From positions 1 through 36,385 of the IMG/VR virus record IMGVR_UViG_3300010885_008196: DNA of 36,385 nt; one strand, 5' to 3'. Every line of letters begins with the position of its first letter. The stretch's first letter is position 1. The DNA is from a virus. Below the pieces are notes generated by a model that did not search any database, was not told the origin of the DNA, and saw only the letters and a list, made by a program, of their open reading frames with translations. Made by a program: the position numbers and the translations under genes. This document shows positions 33,366-36,385 of the stretch, in pieces.

Positions 33366-34852
33366 GATCCTGGCTGATACTCACCTTCGAATGATTTAAC
33401 CCATGCAACTCCGTTCCATAGGTATTGTACTCCAGTGTATATATTCGTTTGCCAGACCATGGTGCTTGAATGTTGAGCATGTGAAAATATCAACTTCCAA
33501 GCTGTTCCTGTATACTCTATGATGTCATTAGCCTTAGCCACTAGATTGCCCCACGCGGCAGAATAGTTGGTATTAGAAACTGCTCCGATATCTTCAATGA
33601 TCAAATAGCGACGCCCAGCGGTTGCTGTTCCAGGATTGAATGTCAACGGATTGATAATAGCATCAAATGTACCGGTACTGTTTGATCTATAGCTACCGGC
33701 AGCATTATAACCTGCATCAAAGTCCAGTTTGCCAGTGCTGTCAATACCGGTGTTGGTAACCAGTGTATCTCTATCCCAGTTGACCAGCATGATCACACTG
33801 TCAGTGACATTGCCCGTGGCATCCACAGGTAGTGCAACTGACCCCGATACTTCAGTTCCGTTGGTTTGTGTTAGATATATTCTACTTGACCCTGCTGTAA
33901 ATTTACCAGGATAACGATTTAACACTTCCTGCCAGTTGATAGGAACTCCCTGTCTTACAGGAATTTCAAGTGTAGGTTCTCTGGGGATATATCCTTCGCT
34001 GGGTGTCAGCAGGATAGCTTGCCCAACTCCACTAGTATTGTTATAAACTTGTAGTGTATAGTCGGTAATGGTTACTATCTCTCTAGCTAACAAGTCGCTA
34101 TAACTGGTAGTACCGCTTGGACCGGCTAGATCTTCGCCTAGTCCTTCGATATAACCTGTGGGACTGGTATCCTTAGCACCCCATAAGCTGGTAACGATTT
34201 TTGTAATAACACCAAGATGTTTGACCTTGACCGGTGGGCTGATCCATATGGGAGTTTCTACAGTTAGCGTACCAATTTCTATAGGTGTATCAGCACCCAC
34301 GGGCACTGATCTACTGCTCCAATTGATGTTGGTCAAGTCTAACACGCTGAGACTGGTCCAGTCGATATAGTTGTCTGTAGTTTGTAATTCTAAACTGGGA
34401 TTGAACAAGACTAAGATTTGTTCCATTATCTGCAATTTTTGGTCGGTGTTTGCTGACCAAATGTCCACTTTCATGGTTAGTTTAAACGGCGTTGGCATCA
34501 GTCGCTCAACAGTATAGTTACGACCATTGGCTTGATTGTAGGTACTGTGTCCTGTTGTCGGGTCAGTTTGTATGTCTCGTTCACGTACATGTACCTTGCC
34601 TACAAAGGAAGCATCACTGGTACGGCTACGATCCAGTGCTAGTGCGCTGATATACACAGCAATCTTGGGAACACTAGAAACTTTGTTTTCCGAATTGTTG
34701 CGAATCATGCTGGCTACCTGTCGATCAGCATCTCCGTACATGACTGGAATTCTGTGTAAAGACCCGTCTCCGTATTTGACCACAAAGTTACTGAATATAC
34801 GAATAGTCTGTGTGATGTATCGTCTTATCTGCGCATCATAAAAGTGCAACAT
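33347..34852 (-). CDS. 15: Proximal tail sheath stabiliser (T4 gp15-like)
   Basis: A 501-residue protein. Its N-terminal ~220 residues match the T4 gp15 layout: FYDAQIRRYITQ then IFSNFVVKYGDG, HRIPVMYGDADRQVASM, KIAVYISALALDRSRTSD, RLMPTPFKLTMKVDIWSAN, and DQKLQIMEQILVLFNPSLE with a later TVETPIWISPP. In T4, gp15 caps the sheath and tail tube and joins the tail to the head. T4 gp15 is about 272 residues; the extra ~250 C-terminal residues here (including ITDYTLQVYN, NDIIEYTGTAWKLIF and EGEYQPGSW) resemble the extension seen in cyanophage relatives. The ATG overlaps the gp14-like stop by one base (TAATG). Assigned from recalled motifs, not a search. Confidence 0.8.
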   Translation of the reverse strand: MLHFYDAQIRRYITQTIRIFSNFVVKYGDGSLHRIPVMYGDADRQVASMIRNNSENKVSSVPKIAVYISALALDRSRTSDASFVGKVHVRERDIQTDPTTGHSTYNQANGRNYTVERLMPTPFKLTMKVDIWSANTDQKLQIMEQILVLFNPSLELQTTDNYIDWTSLSVLDLTNINWSSRSVPVGADTPIEIGTLTVETPIWISPPVKVKHLGVITKIVTSLWGAKDTSPTGYIEGLGEDLAGPSGTTSYSDLLAREIVTITDYTLQVYNNTSGVGQAILLTPSEGYIPREPTLEIPVRQGVPINWQEVLNRYPGKFTAGSSRIYLTQTNGTEVSGSVALPVDATGNVTDSVIMLVNWDRDTLVTNTGIDSTGKLDFDAGYNAAGSYRSNSTGTFDAIINPLTFNPGTATAGRRYLIIEDIGAVSNTNYSAAWGNLVAKANDIIEYTGTAWKLIFSHAQHSSTMVWQTNIYTGVQYLWNGVAWVKSFEGEYQPGSWRLEL

Positions 34853-36312
34853 TAGAAATCCGCCTTAGGTTTAAGAGCAGTACTCAAACTAGAACGTTGA
34901 GCTTCTCTGTAATTATATAGTGTTATAGCCCAGGTACCGTCATAGGGTGTGGTTACTCCCGTCGGCAAAGTAATTTTCAGTTTAGTTGAAACAACTCCTG
35001 TACTACTTGTGTAACTGTATGAAGTAAGCAGTGTAGGATAATCAGCAACAGCATAGTCTAGCTGGAACGAGTCTAGTTTTATAGCAACATAGCTGGCCGA
35101 GATATAGTCAATTAATGTGTAAATTACTCCAGTTCCTTTCAGGATATAGCCATTTGCCTGACCTGATATAGGAGTTTGATTATGTGAAAATCCAGTAGCA
35201 ACCTGATCGTTGTAGGTATAGTAAGTATTGTTAACAAATCCTGAACGTAGTGTACTGCGAGTATCTGTATTTGTCATGGTCATTCTAACGCTGTCCTCAA
35301 CTTTGACCCAACGTGTGCTGTCAAAGCGGAATAGTCTATTAGGTAAAAAATCGGTTCTCAAGAAAAAATCATCTTGTTGAGCACTTGCGGGAAATTGTAT
35401 GCCAAATCCAAAGTCATAACCGTTAACAGGAAATCCATCACCTACTAGATAACCGGTATAACCAGTACGTGCAGGAACTCCACTGACAGCACTAGCTCTG
35501 ATGTTGCTGATGTTGCTGGCATCTAAACCAGCTTCGTCAGCAGTTTCAAGTAGAGGTTTTCCTTGATCGTCAACGGCCAGTGTGTAAAACTGTCGAGTTT
35601 CATAACCGCTCTTAGGTGCATCAGCTTCTGCTTGGGCGACAATTTGATCGTTAATGGCGATTTCTTTATTGAATGTGCTGAGTAGATCTTTAAGAGTCGT
35701 TCCAGCAACATCGTCACCATTGGCATCTTTGGCCGCTTGATTAAAGATCTGTGCAAACTGTTGATTGTCTGTGACCTTCTTGCATTTTAATCTGTATAAA
35801 TGCGGGTACCAAGTATTGCTGAATCCTTCACTAGCACGACCTACATCTTCAATTACATAATAACGTGGTAGTGTTAGATCAAAATCGTTCAGTGCAAAAT
35901 CATCACGTAAGTGCGGCAATTCAAATACATCGCCACTAATAGGTTTACGACCGATGGTTCGAATCATGTCGTTAATGTGTACGGTCATGTAGATCGTATC
36001 GTTATCTATAAACAGGCCAAACTGGCTTAGATTAAAGTCGATATTTGCCACGTTATAAATGCCGCGCACACGATAAATTTCAGTGTCATAGGCACGATCA
36101 CGGTTTTCCAAGAACAACAGATCTTGTATGTTGGCCACATTTTGTGTGGCGTAAACTGGTTGATCAGCAGTTCCTGATGTTTTTGTAGCAGGTCCTAGGT
36201 ATTTGTGTAGGTATAAATCCGTACCACCAGCTTGGAACATTTCGCTAGCTTGGCGATCCATGAATTTAAAGTCATTTCCCCGTTCGGGTTTATACAGTGA
36301 TAGTCTTGGCAT
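34852..36312 (-). CDS. 14: Neck protein (T4 gp14-like)
   Basis: A 486-residue protein from ATG 36312. A longer frame exists from a TTG at 36375, but the sequence MPRLSLYKPERGNDFK matches the usual start of marine gp14-like proteins. Features are SEMFQAGGTDLYLHKYLGP, IQDLLFLENRDRAYD, FNLSQFGLFIDNDTIY, IGRKPISGDVFELPHL, LPRYYVIEDV and SNTWYPHLYRLKC; later GYLVGDGF, DDFFLRTDFLPNRLFRF and RWVKVEDSVR. In T4, gp13 and gp14 form the neck that closes the head and receives the tail. It is longer than T4 gp14 (256 residues), as in marine relatives. It is followed directly by the gp15-like gene, as in T4. There is no leader: a promoter-like box lies three bases before the ATG. Confidence 0.8.
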   Translation of the reverse strand: MPRLSLYKPERGNDFKFMDRQASEMFQAGGTDLYLHKYLGPATKTSGTADQPVYATQNVANIQDLLFLENRDRAYDTEIYRVRGIYNVANIDFNLSQFGLFIDNDTIYMTVHINDMIRTIGRKPISGDVFELPHLRDDFALNDFDLTLPRYYVIEDVGRASEGFSNTWYPHLYRLKCKKVTDNQQFAQIFNQAAKDANGDDVAGTTLKDLLSTFNKEIAINDQIVAQAEADAPKSGYETRQFYTLAVDDQGKPLLETADEAGLDASNISNIRASAVSGVPARTGYTGYLVGDGFPVNGYDFGFGIQFPASAQQDDFFLRTDFLPNRLFRFDSTRWVKVEDSVRMTMTNTDTRSTLRSGFVNNTYYTYNDQVATGFSHNQTPISGQANGYILKGTGVIYTLIDYISASYVAIKLDSFQLDYAVADYPTLLTSYSYTSSTGVVSTKLKITLPTGVTTPYDGTWAITLYNYREAQRSSLSTALKPKADF

Positions 36313-36315
36313 ATG

Positions 36316-36337
36316 ATATTTATCGTTAGATAAATAT
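36316..36337. promoter_or_regulatory. Palindromic pair of late-promoter-like boxes
   Basis: ATATTTATC, the spacer GTTA and the exact reverse complement GATAAATAT form a 9-bp perfect inverted repeat. Each arm is a T4-late-like box GATAAATA on its own strand. The leftward arm faces the gp14-like gene; the rightward arm faces the truncated gene at 36354. The simplest reading is a compact divergent promoter. Confidence 0.55.
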
Positions 36338-36353
36338 GAGTGGAGACCAAAAT

Positions 36354-36385
36354 ATGGACGATTTAGCACCTTCAACGCAAAGTAA
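36354..36385 (+). CDS. Start of a divergent gene (partial)
   Basis: From ATG 36354 the frame reads MDDLAPSTQS and stays open to the window edge. TGGAG (36341-36345) lies 8 bases upstream, a good ribosome site, and GATAAATAT lies at 36329-36337. An in-frame ATG at 36336 overlaps the promoter box and lacks a ribosome site, so it is less likely. Only ten codons are visible, so no family can be given. Confidence 0.45.
   Translation, partial: MDDLAPSTQS

Noticed and set aside
36313-36375. Longer gp14-like protein starting at TTG 36375
   Set aside because: The extra 21 residues do not fit the usual protein start, would run through the promoter dyad and overlap the opposite gene, and no ribosome site supports the TTG.
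1-36385. tRNA genes, insertion sequences, integrase or attachment sites
   Set aside because: Gaps between genes are at most 135 bases and none contains a cloverleaf-like or T-loop (GGTTCGAATCC-like) sequence; no transposase or integrase motif was seen in any frame.

Overview
The window reads as a stretch of a marine T4-like contractile-tailed phage (a myovirus of the cyanophage/pelagiphage type). The evidence is a gp14-like neck protein and a gp15-like tail-sheath stabiliser at the right end, T4-late-promoter-like boxes (NTAAATA or GATAAATA) ahead of gene blocks, tightly overlapping genes, an AT-rich composition, and families I associate with marine T4-like phages: a flavin halogenase, 2-oxoglutarate/Fe(II) oxygenases, and fiber proteins with DQDGNF and PTQKAIK motifs. 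The host cannot be read from the sequence.

Layout. Positions 1-25925 (plus strand) are a virion-surface block: a fiber-gene tail end, two related ~500-residue fiber-like proteins, two small structural proteins, two giant modular proteins (2728 and 3601 residues) that are clear paralogues, a small virion-type protein, a 400-residue fiber-like protein and a glycine-rich putative adhesin. Positions 25949-27541 (plus) carry two double-stranded beta-helix oxygenase-like proteins and a small conserved protein. Positions 27532-31725 (minus) are a compact five-gene enzyme operon: a prolyl-4-hydroxylase-like oxygenase, an unknown family, a second oxygenase-like protein, another unknown family, and a tryptophan-halogenase-type flavoprotein. 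A divergent promoter region (31741-31832) separates it from two small plus-strand genes, the second a paralogue of the small protein at 27167. Positions 32665-36312 (minus) run gp14-like, gp15-like, a Nudix hydrolase and a small unknown. At the right edge a palindromic pair of late-promoter-like boxes faces gp14 on one side and a truncated plus-strand gene on the other.

How it fits together. The left block probably builds host-recognition fibers and the right block the neck and tail junction. The enzyme island between them, with four oxygenase-fold proteins and a halogenase, may modify phage proteins, nucleotides or host metabolites; the sequence does not say which. The most unusual signal is in the giant fibers: they share one backbone, but several small beta-rich modules have been inserted in frame at different points, sometimes splitting a recognisable domain, and the same module types recur in smaller neighbouring genes. 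No tRNA, CRISPR array, insertion sequence, reverse transcriptase or diversity-generating template was seen. No gene-free stretch exceeds 135 bases.
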